A stretch of 64,000 bases of DNA from Pseudomonas fluorescens. Lineage in GTDB: Bacteria > Pseudomonadota > Gammaproteobacteria > Pseudomonadales > Pseudomonadaceae. The notes under the pieces were generated by a model, which saw only the letters and a list, made by a program, of their open reading frames with translations, did no database searches and was not told where the DNA came from. The stretch covers positions 62,001 through 126,000 of the forward strand of contig NZ_CABVHJ010000019.1 in NCBI RefSeq assembly GCF_902497745.1. Direction: 5' to 3'. Shown here one piece after another: positions 43,302 to 51,504 of this stretch; position 1 is the first letter of the stretch, and the number at the start of each line of letters is the position of its first letter. Position numbers and translations under genes: made by a program.

Positions 43302-44147
43302 TTACCCCTTGACTGCGCCGGCCGTCAGCCCGCGCACGAAATACTTGCCTGCGACCACATAGACCAGCAGGGTCGGCAGGCCGGCGATCATCGCCGCTGC
43401 CATATCAACGTTGTATTCCTTGGCGCCGGTGCTGGTGTTGACCAGGTTGTTCAGCGCCACCGTAATCGGTTGCGAATCACCACTGGAGAACACCACACCG
43501 AACAGGAAGTCGTTCCAGATCTGGGTGAACTGCCAGATCAGGCAGACCATGATGATCGGCGTCGACATCGGCAGAATGATCCGGCGGAAGATCGTGAAGA
43601 AACCCGCGCCATCCAGACGTGCCGCTTTCACCAGCGCATCCGGAATGCTCACGTAGTAGTTACGGAAGAACAGCGTGGTGAACGCCAGACCGTAAACCAC
43701 GTGGATAAACACCAGACCGGTGGTGGTGCTCGCCAGACCCATTTTGCCGAGGGTGAACGAGGCCGGCAGCAGCACGGTCTGGAACGGCAGGAAGCAGCCG
43801 AACAACAGCAGACCGAAGAACAACTGCGAACCACGGAAGCGCCAGAACGACAGCACATAACCGTTCAACGCGCCGATGGCGGTGGAGATAATTACCGCCG
43901 GAACGGTGATCTTGATCGAGTTCCAGAAGTAGCCGTCAACCGTGGCCCAGGCCTTGACCCAGCCGATGCCGCTGACCACGGTCGGCCAGCTCAGCAGGTT
44001 GCCGGTGCTGATGTCTTCCGGGGTCTTGAAGCTGGTCAGCAACATGACCACCAGCGGTACCAGATACAGCAGGACGGCGAGGATCAGCACCGCGTAGATC
44101 GCGATGCGACTCAGGCTGATAGCAGGTTTGGCAGCGAGACTAGTCAT
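43302..44147 (-). CDS. gtsC: Glucose ABC transporter permease (MalG-like)
   Basis: A 281-residue permease with six helices and the cytoplasmic EAA-type loop VKAARLDGAGFFTIFRRIIL near residue 185, which contacts the ATPase. It is the second permease of the glucose transporter. Its start overlaps the end of gtsB by 8 bp, and gtsD follows after 2 bp. Confidence 0.95.
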   Translation of the reverse strand: MTSLAAKPAISLSRIAIYAVLILAVLLYLVPLVVMLLTSFKTPEDISTGNLLSWPTVVSGIGWVKAWATVDGYFWNSIKITVPAVIISTAIGALNGYVLSFWRFRGSQLFFGLLLFGCFLPFQTVLLPASFTLGKMGLASTTTGLVFIHVVYGLAFTTLFFRNYYVSIPDALVKAARLDGAGFFTIFRRIILPMSTPIIMVCLIWQFTQIWNDFLFGVVFSSGDSQPITVALNNLVNTSTGAKEYNVDMAAAMIAGLPTLLVYVVAGKYFVRGLTAGAVKG

Positions 44148-45048
44148 TGCGCTTGGTCCTCAGCTCGGAATACAGGTAAGGCACGATGATCGCGAGGATC
44201 GCACCGAGCATCAGAATTGCACTGGCCGAGCCCATGCCCATCTGGCCGCGACTGAAGGTGAAGGAATACATGAACATCGCTGGCAGGTCGGAGGAATAAC
44301 CCGGGCCACCGGCAGTCATCGCCGCGACCAGGTCGAAGCTCTTGATCGCGATGTGCGCCAGAATCATCACCGCACTGAAGAACACCGGACGCAGGCTTGG
44401 CAGCACCACTTTCCAGTAGATCGTCGGCATGCTCGCGCCATCGATCTGCGCGGCACGGATGATCGATTGATCAACGCCACGCAGGCCGGCAAGGAACATC
44501 GCCATAATGAAGCCCGAGGCTTGCCACACAGCGGCGATCACCAGGCAGTAAACCACGCGATCCGGGTCGATCAGCCAGTCGAGACGGAAGCCTTCCCAGC
44601 CCCAGTCACGCAACAATTTGTCCAGGCCCATGCCCGGGTTGAGCAGCCATTTCCACGCGGTACCGGTGACGATCATCGAGAGCGCCATCGGGTACAGGTA
44701 AATGGTGCGGATAAAGCCTTCGCGACGGATGCGCTGGTCGAGGAACACCGCCAGCAACACGCCGATCACTAAGGTGATGCCGATGAACATACCGCCGAAC
44801 ACCGCGAGGTTTTTGCTCGCGACCCACCAGCGGTCGTTGTCGAACAATCGTGCGTATTGCGCCAGACCGGCCCACTTGTAGTTAGGCAGGAAGGTCGAGG
44901 TGGTGAACGACAGCACGAACGTCCACAGGATGTAGCCATAGAAGCCCACCAGCACGATGAACATGCTCGGCGCCAGCACCAGTTTCGGTAGCCAGCGTTG
45001 CAATGCATCGAACGGCGAGGCCTTGCTGAACACAGCAACAGAACTCAT
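44140..45048 (-). CDS. gtsB: Glucose ABC transporter permease (MalF-like)
   Basis: A 302-residue permease with about six helices and the EAA-type loop IRAAQIDGASMPTIYWKVVL near residue 200. The start at 45048 (MSSVAVFSKASPFDALQ) is chosen. The frame is open upstream, but there it reads through a REP-II element and is not protein-like. The ribosome site is weak, so translation may depend on the leader that carries the REP hairpins after gtsA. Confidence 0.93.
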   Translation of the reverse strand: MSSVAVFSKASPFDALQRWLPKLVLAPSMFIVLVGFYGYILWTFVLSFTTSTFLPNYKWAGLAQYARLFDNDRWWVASKNLAVFGGMFIGITLVIGVLLAVFLDQRIRREGFIRTIYLYPMALSMIVTGTAWKWLLNPGMGLDKLLRDWGWEGFRLDWLIDPDRVVYCLVIAAVWQASGFIMAMFLAGLRGVDQSIIRAAQIDGASMPTIYWKVVLPSLRPVFFSAVMILAHIAIKSFDLVAAMTAGGPGYSSDLPAMFMYSFTFSRGQMGMGSASAILMLGAILAIIVPYLYSELRTKRND

Positions 45049-45093
45049 GGGGAAATCCAGTACGAGGGTAGAAAATTCACATGCTTCCCCCTT

Positions 45094-45179
45094 GTGGGAG
45101 CGAGCTTGCTCGCGAAGGCGTCTGACAGGTATTACACCTGCGCCTGACATTGCGCTTTCGCGAGCAAGCTCGCTCCCAC
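45094..45179. repeat. REP-II palindromic element, copy 6, inside the gts operon
   Basis: Inverted GTGGGAGCGAGCTTGCTCGC arms in the 151-bp gap between gtsA and gtsB. The position matches the hairpins that raise expression of binding proteins over permeases in other ABC operons. Confidence 0.9.
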
Positions 45180-45199
45180 AGGGGTTGCGGTGTTAGCTG

Positions 45200-46501
45200 T
45201 TATTTGGACGACTTGATCGCTGCGCCAAGTTTCTTGGCGGTGTCGGCCGGGTCGGCTTTCGGGTCGTTGATGTAGTTGGTCACGACATCAAAGAACGCGC
45301 CTTGCACCGCCAGCGTGGTCGCCATGTTGTGCGCCATGCTCGGTTGCAGGCCGCCGGACTTGGCATCCGCCAGGAAGTCCTTGGCAGCAGTCTGGGCGCA
45401 GGAATCGAAACCGAGCTTGTCCATGTTGTTCAACATGTCGTTGCGCACCGGGATCGAGCCTTTGTTGATGCTGAAGACTTTCTGGAAGTTTTCACCCAGC
45501 ACGACTTTGGCGATGTCCTGCTGACCGGCCGCAGTGCCTGCGTCCTTCTGCTTGAACACGGCCAGCGAGTCGATGTTGTAGGTGAACGCCTTGTCGGTGC
45601 CCGGGAAGGCGACGCACTCGTAGTCCTTGCCAGCGACTTTCTTCGCGGCGGTCCATTCGGACTTGGCCCAGTCACCCATGATCTGCATGCCGGCCTTGCC
45701 GTTGATGACCTTGGCCGCTTCGAGGTTCCAGTCCTGACCTTTGCCGTCGGCGTCCATGTAGGTCGCGACTTTCTTCAGCTCGGTCAACGCCTTGACCATT
45801 TCCGGGCCGGTCAGCGCGGCGTTGTCCAGGTCAACCAGGGCTTTCTTGTAACCATCGACACCCATGACCGAAAGCACTACAGCTTCGAACACGGTGCTGT
45901 CCTGCCAAGGCTGACCGCCGTGAGCCAGCGGAATGAAGCCCGCCGCTTTCAGCTTGTCGCCAGCGGCATAGAATTCTTCGAGGGTGGTCGGGTTCTTGGT
46001 GATCCCGGCTTTCTTGAACACTTCCGGGTTGATCCACAGCCAGTTCACGCGGTGAATGTTCACCGGCACGGCCACGTAATCACCGTCGTACTTCACGGTA
46101 TCGGAGACTTTCTTGTCGAGCAGGCTGTCCCACTTTTCCGACTTGGCGACGTCTTTCAACACGTCGGTGTCGAGCAGGCCAGTGGATGCCCACTCCTGAA
46201 TGTCCGGGCCTTTGATCTGGGCTACACCAGGCGGGTTGCCGGCAACGGCACGGCTTTTCAGTACGGTCATGGCAGTCGCACCGCCACCACCGGCGACAGC
46301 GCCGTCTTTCCAGGTAAAACCGTCTTTTTCGACTTGCGCCTTGAGCACATCAACGGCAGCTTTTTCGCCACCGGAGGTCCACCAGTGCACGACTTCGACC
46401 GAACCTTTGGATTCGGCAGCGGAAACACTGAGCGGCAGGATTGCGAGCGGGAACAGGGAGGCGACAGAAATGACAGTAGCGAGGCGAGAAATCGCATTCA
46501 T
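45200..46501 (-). CDS. gtsA: Glucose ABC transporter substrate-binding protein
   Basis: A 433-residue periplasmic binding protein. The signal peptide ends near residue 29 (AILPLSVSAAES). The mature protein opens VEVVHWWTSGGEKAAVDVL, the pattern of glucose/mannose-binding proteins. NIHRVNWLWINPEVF and GMQIMGDWAKSEW line the sugar site. The start at 46501 is taken, as the ten upstream residues are not part of the signal peptide. AACAACAAGAAA lies upstream, a possible Hfq/Crc site. Confidence 0.95.
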   Translation of the reverse strand: MNAISRLATVISVASLFPLAILPLSVSAAESKGSVEVVHWWTSGGEKAAVDVLKAQVEKDGFTWKDGAVAGGGGATAMTVLKSRAVAGNPPGVAQIKGPDIQEWASTGLLDTDVLKDVAKSEKWDSLLDKKVSDTVKYDGDYVAVPVNIHRVNWLWINPEVFKKAGITKNPTTLEEFYAAGDKLKAAGFIPLAHGGQPWQDSTVFEAVVLSVMGVDGYKKALVDLDNAALTGPEMVKALTELKKVATYMDADGKGQDWNLEAAKVINGKAGMQIMGDWAKSEWTAAKKVAGKDYECVAFPGTDKAFTYNIDSLAVFKQKDAGTAAGQQDIAKVVLGENFQKVFSINKGSIPVRNDMLNNMDKLGFDSCAQTAAKDFLADAKSGGLQPSMAHNMATTLAVQGAFFDVVTNYINDPKADPADTAKKLGAAIKSSK

Positions 46502-46513
46502 TCGAAATGTACC

Positions 46514-46525
46514 TTTCTTGTTGTT
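46514..46525 (-). promoter_or_regulatory. Hfq/Crc-type CA motif before gtsA
   Basis: AACAACAAGAAA on the coding strand, running into the AAGG ribosome site of gtsA. Confidence 0.6.
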
Positions 46526-46620
46526 ATGCATTGCAAGTCTGGTGCTTGCGCTGCACAGGAGTTTAAACAGGACGTTTCCCCTCGCAGGTAACGAAGGGAC
46601 GCGCGAATGTCACCACATGG

Positions 46621-47880
46621 TTACACAGGACTGCTCTGGGATAACTGTGCCAGCGCAGTCGCCATACTGGGTGACAAGGGTAGACGAGGGATCAGCACGG
46701 CTTGCCAGGCGTGATACAGATCGGGTTTGCCCGGCCAGATATCGGCACTCGGGATGTTTTGCGGATTGAGTTCGTGGTGCCAGCTGCCGTCGCAACGGTC
46801 GATGAAATTCACTTCGCAGAATTCCCAGAACAGCCGGTACCAAGTCTCGTACTGCGCCTCCCCCGTGCGTTTGAGCAACGCGCTGGTAGCGGCGCTGGCT
46901 TCGGCGTGCGTCCAGTGCAGGCGGTGGCGCACCACGGCCTTATTGTCCCAGTCGAGGGTGTAGACGATGCCCGGCAAACCATCGACGTTCCAGCCGTTTC
47001 GGCAGTTGTTCTCGAACAGTTTCTGCGCGTCGGTCGCGAGCCAACCCGGCGTGAGCATGCCAGCCTGAACCCGCGCGGCTTCGAGGTGCAGCAACAGCCG
47101 CGCCCACTCGAAACCGTGGCCCGGTGTGGTGCCGTAAGGGCGGAAACCGTCAGCGGGATTGTCGTGGTTGTATTCACGCAGCGGCTGCCAGTCGCGGTCA
47201 AAATGTTCGATGACCATGTAACCGTTGCCGGCAGCGTGACCGTGGATCACTCGCTCGACGATGCGTTGCGCGCGAATCAGCCAGCGCGGATCTTCAGTGA
47301 CATCGGCCAGCGCGAGGAACGCCTCGGTGGCGTGCATGTTGCTGTTGGCGCCGCGATAGGCTTCTTCTTCGCTCCAGTCGCGGTTGAAGAATTCGCGCAT
47401 GGCGCCTTCTTCTTCGCTCCAGAAATAGGTGTCGATGATGTCGATGGCATCGTCCAGCAGCGCTTGTGCGCCGGGTCGTTGCGCGATCACCGCAGAGCTC
47501 GCCGCGAGTGCGACAAAGGCATGCAGATAAGCATTCTTGCCGGTGTTGTCGTCGCGGTGTTCGGCGACCGCGAACCAGCCACCGTGTAACGCATCACGCA
47601 ACGGCCCGCGCAGGGCGGCGATGCCGTGATCGACCAGTTCGGCAAACCCCGGCAGGCCCTGAATGTGGGCCATGGCGAAGCTGTGGGTCATGCGCGCGGT
47701 GTTCATGGTTTCGGCTTGCGCATTCGCTGGCAGACGGCCGCGTTCGTCGAGGTTGCCGAAACCTTGCGGAAGTTTTGCTGCCTTGGCGAAATCCAGCAAG
47801 CGCAGGCCTTCGGCGGCGAGCCATTGCTGGTGGGCAGGGGCGTTCAGCCAACTGCTGAAGCCTGGGTGGAAGAGATCCAT
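46621..47880 (-). CDS. AGE family sugar epimerase/isomerase
   Basis: A 419-residue (alpha/alpha)6-barrel protein of the N-acylglucosamine 2-epimerase family. Conserved parts are RMTHSFAMAHIQG near 65, GANSNMHATEAFLALADV near 180, TPGHGFEWARLLL near 250 and WTHAEASAATSALL near 325, with the His residues used in catalysis. Members isomerise mannose, glucose and fructose or epimerise acylglucosamine. Mannose isomerase is likely because it heads the glucose-transport genes. AACAACAAAAAA precedes the start. Confidence 0.9.
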   Translation of the reverse strand: MDLFHPGFSSWLNAPAHQQWLAAEGLRLLDFAKAAKLPQGFGNLDERGRLPANAQAETMNTARMTHSFAMAHIQGLPGFAELVDHGIAALRGPLRDALHGGWFAVAEHRDDNTGKNAYLHAFVALAASSAVIAQRPGAQALLDDAIDIIDTYFWSEEEGAMREFFNRDWSEEEAYRGANSNMHATEAFLALADVTEDPRWLIRAQRIVERVIHGHAAGNGYMVIEHFDRDWQPLREYNHDNPADGFRPYGTTPGHGFEWARLLLHLEAARVQAGMLTPGWLATDAQKLFENNCRNGWNVDGLPGIVYTLDWDNKAVVRHRLHWTHAEASAATSALLKRTGEAQYETWYRLFWEFCEVNFIDRCDGSWHHELNPQNIPSADIWPGKPDLYHAWQAVLIPRLPLSPSMATALAQLSQSSPV

Positions 47881-47888
47881 GGGTGGCC

Positions 47889-47900
47889 TTTTTTGTTGTT
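47889..47900 (-). promoter_or_regulatory. Hfq/Crc-type CA motif before the AGE gene
   Basis: AACAACAAAAAA on the coding strand, at the ribosome site of the AGE-family gene. Confidence 0.6.
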
Positions 47901-47986
47901 ATGACTGCGGGGAGTCTAAACAACGGGTCGGGGTGGGCTTGTAACGAAGGGGGCGGGGTTTGTCACCAGTCCGTGACAAAGAGCAG

Positions 47987-48162
47987 CCCTCACCCCAGCC
48001 CTCTCCCAGAGGTAGAGGGGGCCGACCGAGGTGTAATGAGCTTTCCGCCGACCTGAAATACCGAGTCGATTATGGATTCGGCGTTGTACGGTCAGGTCGG
48101 CGTATCTCTTCAGCATCCCCCGATCAGTCCCCTCTCCCCCTGGGAGAGGGCTAGGGTGAGGG
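47987..48162. repeat. Composite MITE-like element, copy E
   Basis: Terminal repeats CCCTCACCCCAGCCCTC and GAGGGCTAGGGTGAGGG enclose an interior with CCGACCTGAAATACCGAGTC and an inverted GGTCAGGTCGGCG. It is downstream of gtrS and the only copy not in a convergent gap. Confidence 0.8.
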
Positions 48163-48174
48163 AAAGCTTTTGAC

Positions 48175-49644
48175 TCAATCCGCCGAACGCGGCAATTGCA
48201 GGGTCACCCGCAACCCACCCTCACGCAAATTCTGCAACGTCACCTCACCACCATGACTGTGGGCAATATTGCGCGCAATCCCCAACCCAAGCCCATACCC
48301 TTGCTGCTGCCCGGCCAACCGAAAGTGCGGCTCAAACACCTGCTCCAAACGCTGCTCCGGCACCCCCGGTCCTTCATCATCAACGTGCAAGACAAACGCG
48401 CTGTCATCGTCATCGATATGCAAATGCGCGTTCTGCCCATACTTCAAGGCGTTGTCGATCAGGTTGCCGATGCACCGTTTCAGCGCCAAAGGCTTACCCG
48501 GATACGCCGCCAGCGCGCGACCATGCTGAGTCACGCGACCATTGCCGTTCGGCGCCAGGTACGGCTCGACCAGACAATCAAGCACGTGGTTGAGATCCAC
48601 CGGTTCGATATTCTCGTGAATATCAGTGTCCTTCACGCATTGCAACGCGCCTTTGACCAGCAGTTCCAGCTCATCCAGATCACGGCCGAACTTGGCTTGC
48701 AGCTTCTCGTCTTCAAGCAGCTCGACGCGCAAACGCAAACGCGTGATCGGTGTGCGCAGGTCATGGGAGATCGCGCTGAACAACTGACTGCGTTCAGTCA
48801 GGTAACGGCTTATGCGCTCGCGCATGGTGTTGAACGCGCGCCCCACTTCCACCACTTCGCTGCCGCCGCCCTCGGCCACCGGCTCGACGTCGGCGCCCAG
48901 CGACAGATCCCGCGCAGAACGCGCCAGACGTTTGAGCGGCCGGCTCTGCCAGTGCACCAGCAGGCCGATGAACAACAGCAAGAATCCGCTGGTGAGGACG
49001 ATGAACCACACCTGCTGCGACGGCAGTCCCTGTTCTTCAAGACTGGTGTACGGCTCGGGTAAGAGTGAGGCGATGTACAGCCACTCGCCCGGGGCCATTT
49101 GAATCTGCGTGACCAGCACGGGCGGATTGACCGGTTCCAGAGTCAGCGCGTAATGCGCCCACGAGCGCGGCAACTCATCGAGTTTCAGCCCGGCATTGAA
49201 AATCCGCAGATCTTCGGGGCTGACAAAGGTCACCGAAATATCGGTGTCATGGCCCAACGTCTGCCGCAGCACTTCGTCGACCGCTTTCATCACTGCCGCT
49301 TTGCGCGGCGTGACCGGCAGCACATCCATGCCCAGCGGTTTGTCGTTGAGCGTCACCACGAAGCGCGTGCCGCCCATGCTGCGCAACTGGTCGAGCACCA
49401 GCGGTCGATAAGCCACCGGCAGCGAACGGAAGTAACTCACGCTGGCGGTCATCGAATGGGCGAGGCTGCGGGCGCTGGTGACCAGGCCTTCAAGCTGCGT
49501 GGCGCGCAGTTGCGAGACCCAGATCACGCTCGACAGCGTCTGTGCGAACAACACAGCCAACAGCGTCAGCAGCAACATTCGCCCGAGCAACGAGCGCGGC
49601 ACCGGCACCTTGGCGGCGAGTTTACGCAGCGAATCAGTGACCAT
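48175..49644 (-). CDS. gtrS: Sensor histidine kinase GtrS (GltS)
   Basis: A 489-residue kinase. Helix 1 is near residues 20-40, a periplasmic sensor domain spans about 45-225, and helix 2 is near 230. HAMP follows, then the phospho-acceptor HDLRTPITRLRLRVELL and an ATPase domain with NLIDNALKYG and GYGLGLGIARNIAHSHGGE. GtrS of P. aeruginosa senses 2-ketogluconate and 6-phosphogluconate and phosphorylates GltR to control glucose genes. The start at 49644 overlaps gltR by 11 bp; 49659 is an alternative. Confidence 0.93.
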   Translation of the reverse strand: MVTDSLRKLAAKVPVPRSLLGRMLLLTLLAVLFAQTLSSVIWVSQLRATQLEGLVTSARSLAHSMTASVSYFRSLPVAYRPLVLDQLRSMGGTRFVVTLNDKPLGMDVLPVTPRKAAVMKAVDEVLRQTLGHDTDISVTFVSPEDLRIFNAGLKLDELPRSWAHYALTLEPVNPPVLVTQIQMAPGEWLYIASLLPEPYTSLEEQGLPSQQVWFIVLTSGFLLLFIGLLVHWQSRPLKRLARSARDLSLGADVEPVAEGGGSEVVEVGRAFNTMRERISRYLTERSQLFSAISHDLRTPITRLRLRVELLEDEKLQAKFGRDLDELELLVKGALQCVKDTDIHENIEPVDLNHVLDCLVEPYLAPNGNGRVTQHGRALAAYPGKPLALKRCIGNLIDNALKYGQNAHLHIDDDDSAFVLHVDDEGPGVPEQRLEQVFEPHFRLAGQQQGYGLGLGIARNIAHSHGGEVTLQNLREGGLRVTLQLPRSAD

Positions 49645-50365
49645 TGCTGGCAACCACATTGGCTGCCAGTTGGTAGCCGCTGCCGCGTACGGTGCGGATC
49701 AGTCGTGGCGGTTTCTCAGTGTCGCGCAGACGCTGGCGCAAACGGCTGACGGCCATGTCGACGATGCGATCGAGCGGCATCAGGTCGCGGCCCCTGGTGG
49801 CGTTGCCGATGGTGTCGCGGTCGAGGATTTCCTGCGGATGATCGAGAAACAGTTTCAGCAGGGCGAAGTCGGCACCGGAGAGAATCACTTCCTCGCCGTC
49901 GGTGTGAAACAGCCGATGGCTGACCATGTCCAGCCGCCATTCATCGAAGGCCAGCACGTCACTGCCGCTGCGCTCCTGACCGAATTGCGCACGGCGTAGC
50001 AGGGCCTTGATGCGCGCTTGCAGTTCGCGCGGGCTGAAGGGTTTGCCGAGGTAGTCGTCGGCGCCGAGTTCCAGACCGATCACGCGGTCGGCTTCGTCGG
50101 AACTGGCGGTGAGCATGATGATCGGCACCTGCGCCTGACGCGGATGCTGGCGCACCCAACGGCACAGGCTGAAGCCGTCTTCGTCGGGCAGCATGACATC
50201 GAGGATCACCAGATCGCTCGGCGCCTCGTTGAGGGCCTGACGGAAACTGGCACCGTCGGCGGTGGCCCGCACCTGAAACCCGGCGCGGGTCAGGTAGGTT
50301 TCCAGCAACTCGCGTATTTCCTGGTCGTCATCGACCAACAATATCGACTTGTTGACTGAGCTCAC
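49634..50365 (-). CDS. gltR: OmpR-family response regulator GltR
   Basis: A 243-residue regulator. The receiver has the acidic pair DDD near 12-14, phospho-acceptor Asp56 (LVILDVMLP) and Lys near 108 (DDYLGKPFSPREL). The winged HTH fills residues 140-235 (LLKLFLDHPQEILDRDTI; RLIRTVRGSGYQL). It regulates the oprB-gts glucose uptake genes. A GTG start at 50365 is read, with AAGGA 11 bases upstream. It is part of the HexR-controlled edd-glk-gltR-gtrS run. Confidence 0.94.
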   Translation of the reverse strand: MSSVNKSILLVDDDQEIRELLETYLTRAGFQVRATADGASFRQALNEAPSDLVILDVMLPDEDGFSLCRWVRQHPRQAQVPIIMLTASSDEADRVIGLELGADDYLGKPFSPRELQARIKALLRRAQFGQERSGSDVLAFDEWRLDMVSHRLFHTDGEEVILSGADFALLKLFLDHPQEILDRDTIGNATRGRDLMPLDRIVDMAVSRLRQRLRDTEKPPRLIRTVRGSGYQLAANVVASNGH

Positions 50366-50378
50366 TTCGAAGGCATCC

Positions 50379-50386
50379 TTGTTGTT
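50379..50386 (-). promoter_or_regulatory. Hfq/Crc-type CA motif before gltR
   Basis: AACAACAA on the coding strand within the longer ATTCCAACAACAA string that also precedes edd and gapA. It abuts the AAGGA ribosome site of gltR. Confidence 0.6.
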
Positions 50387-50442
50387 GGAATTGGGGCGGA
50401 TTATGCCTTAAGCATCGAACTTACAAACACCACAGAACCAAT

Positions 50443-50530
50443 GTGGGAGCGAGCTTGCTCGCGAATCGGTTTAAACATTCAACAGATCTGTTGACTGACA
50501 CACCGCTTTCGCGAGCAGGCTCGCTCCCAC
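50443..50530. repeat. REP-II palindromic element, copy 7
   Basis: Inverted GTGGGAGCGAGCTTGCTCGC arms between glk and gltR, inside the edd-glk-gltR-gtrS run. Confidence 0.9.
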
Positions 50531-50544
50531 AATTGGATTGCATT

Positions 50545-51504
50545 TCAGGTTGGGATTGATTGATCCAGGGCCACACCGGCGCCAACCAGGCCGGAATACG
50601 GCGCTGTCACCAGCCACACCGGTATGCCCTTGAAGTAATCGCTCATGCAACCTTTGTCAGCAAAGCTGCGGGCGAAACCGCTTTCGAGGAAGAAATCGGC
50701 GAAGCGTGGAATCACACCACCGACGATATACACCCCGCCACGTCCGCCCGTGGTCAGTACGTTGTTGCCGGCGACACGGCCGAGCCAGCAGCAAAACTGC
50801 TCGAGCACTTCCAGGGCAATCGGATCACCCGCCAGCCCGGCGGCGGTAATCGCTTCCGGCGTATCGAGTGTCGGCTCATGCCCGTCCACCGCACAGATCG
50901 CGCGATAGACTCGCGGCAAACCGCCGCCGCTCAACGCGGTTTCCGCGCTGACATGGCCAATCTCGTTGTGGATGTGCTGCCACAACTGAGTTTCACGCGG
51001 GCTGCTCAGCGGCAGATCAACGTGACCGCCCTCGCCCGGCAAAGCCGCGAAACGACCTTCACCGAGATCAAGCAAGGTACCAACGCCAAGGCCAGTGCCC
51101 GGCCCGATTACCACCGCCGGACGCAACGGCTCCGGCGTGCCCTCGCAGACCACACGGAATTCGCCCGGCTGTAAACGGGTCATGCCCAGCGCCATCGCCG
51201 AGAAGTCGTTGACCAGCAACAACTGCTCGACCTGCAAGGTTTTGCAGAACGCGCTGCGGCTCAGGCGCCAGTGGTTGTTGGTGAACTTGAATTCATCACC
51301 GCTGACCGGGCCGGCCACCGACAGGCACACCGAACCGATCGAACCCGGCGCCAGACCGAGCCCGCTCAGGTACAGGCTGATCGCCTCTTCCGGGCTGGCA
51401 TGGTCGGCCGTGGCCAGTACCTGAACTGCTTCCAGTTGCTGGTTTTTCCACAACGCAAACCGTGCGTTGGTGCCTCCGATGTCACCGACCAAAGCCAGTT
51501 TCAA
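50545..51504 (-). CDS. glk: Glucokinase
   Basis: A 319-residue bacterial glucokinase that uses ATP to phosphorylate glucose. The phosphate loop is GDIGGTNARFAL (near 8), the sugar-contact Asp is in LLVNDFSAMA (near 98) and GPGTGLGVGTLL is near 135. No ATG is available at the conserved N terminus: the start is a TTG that overlaps the TGA stop of edd (TTGA). This implies re-initiation by ribosomes finishing edd. Confidence 0.94.
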   Translation of the reverse strand: MKLALVGDIGGTNARFALWKNQQLEAVQVLATADHASPEEAISLYLSGLGLAPGSIGSVCLSVAGPVSGDEFKFTNNHWRLSRSAFCKTLQVEQLLLVNDFSAMALGMTRLQPGEFRVVCEGTPEPLRPAVVIGPGTGLGVGTLLDLGEGRFAALPGEGGHVDLPLSSPRETQLWQHIHNEIGHVSAETALSGGGLPRVYRAICAVDGHEPTLDTPEAITAAGLAGDPIALEVLEQFCCWLGRVAGNNVLTTGGRGGVYIVGGVIPRFADFFLESGFARSFADKGCMSDYFKGIPVWLVTAPYSGLVGAGVALDQSIPT

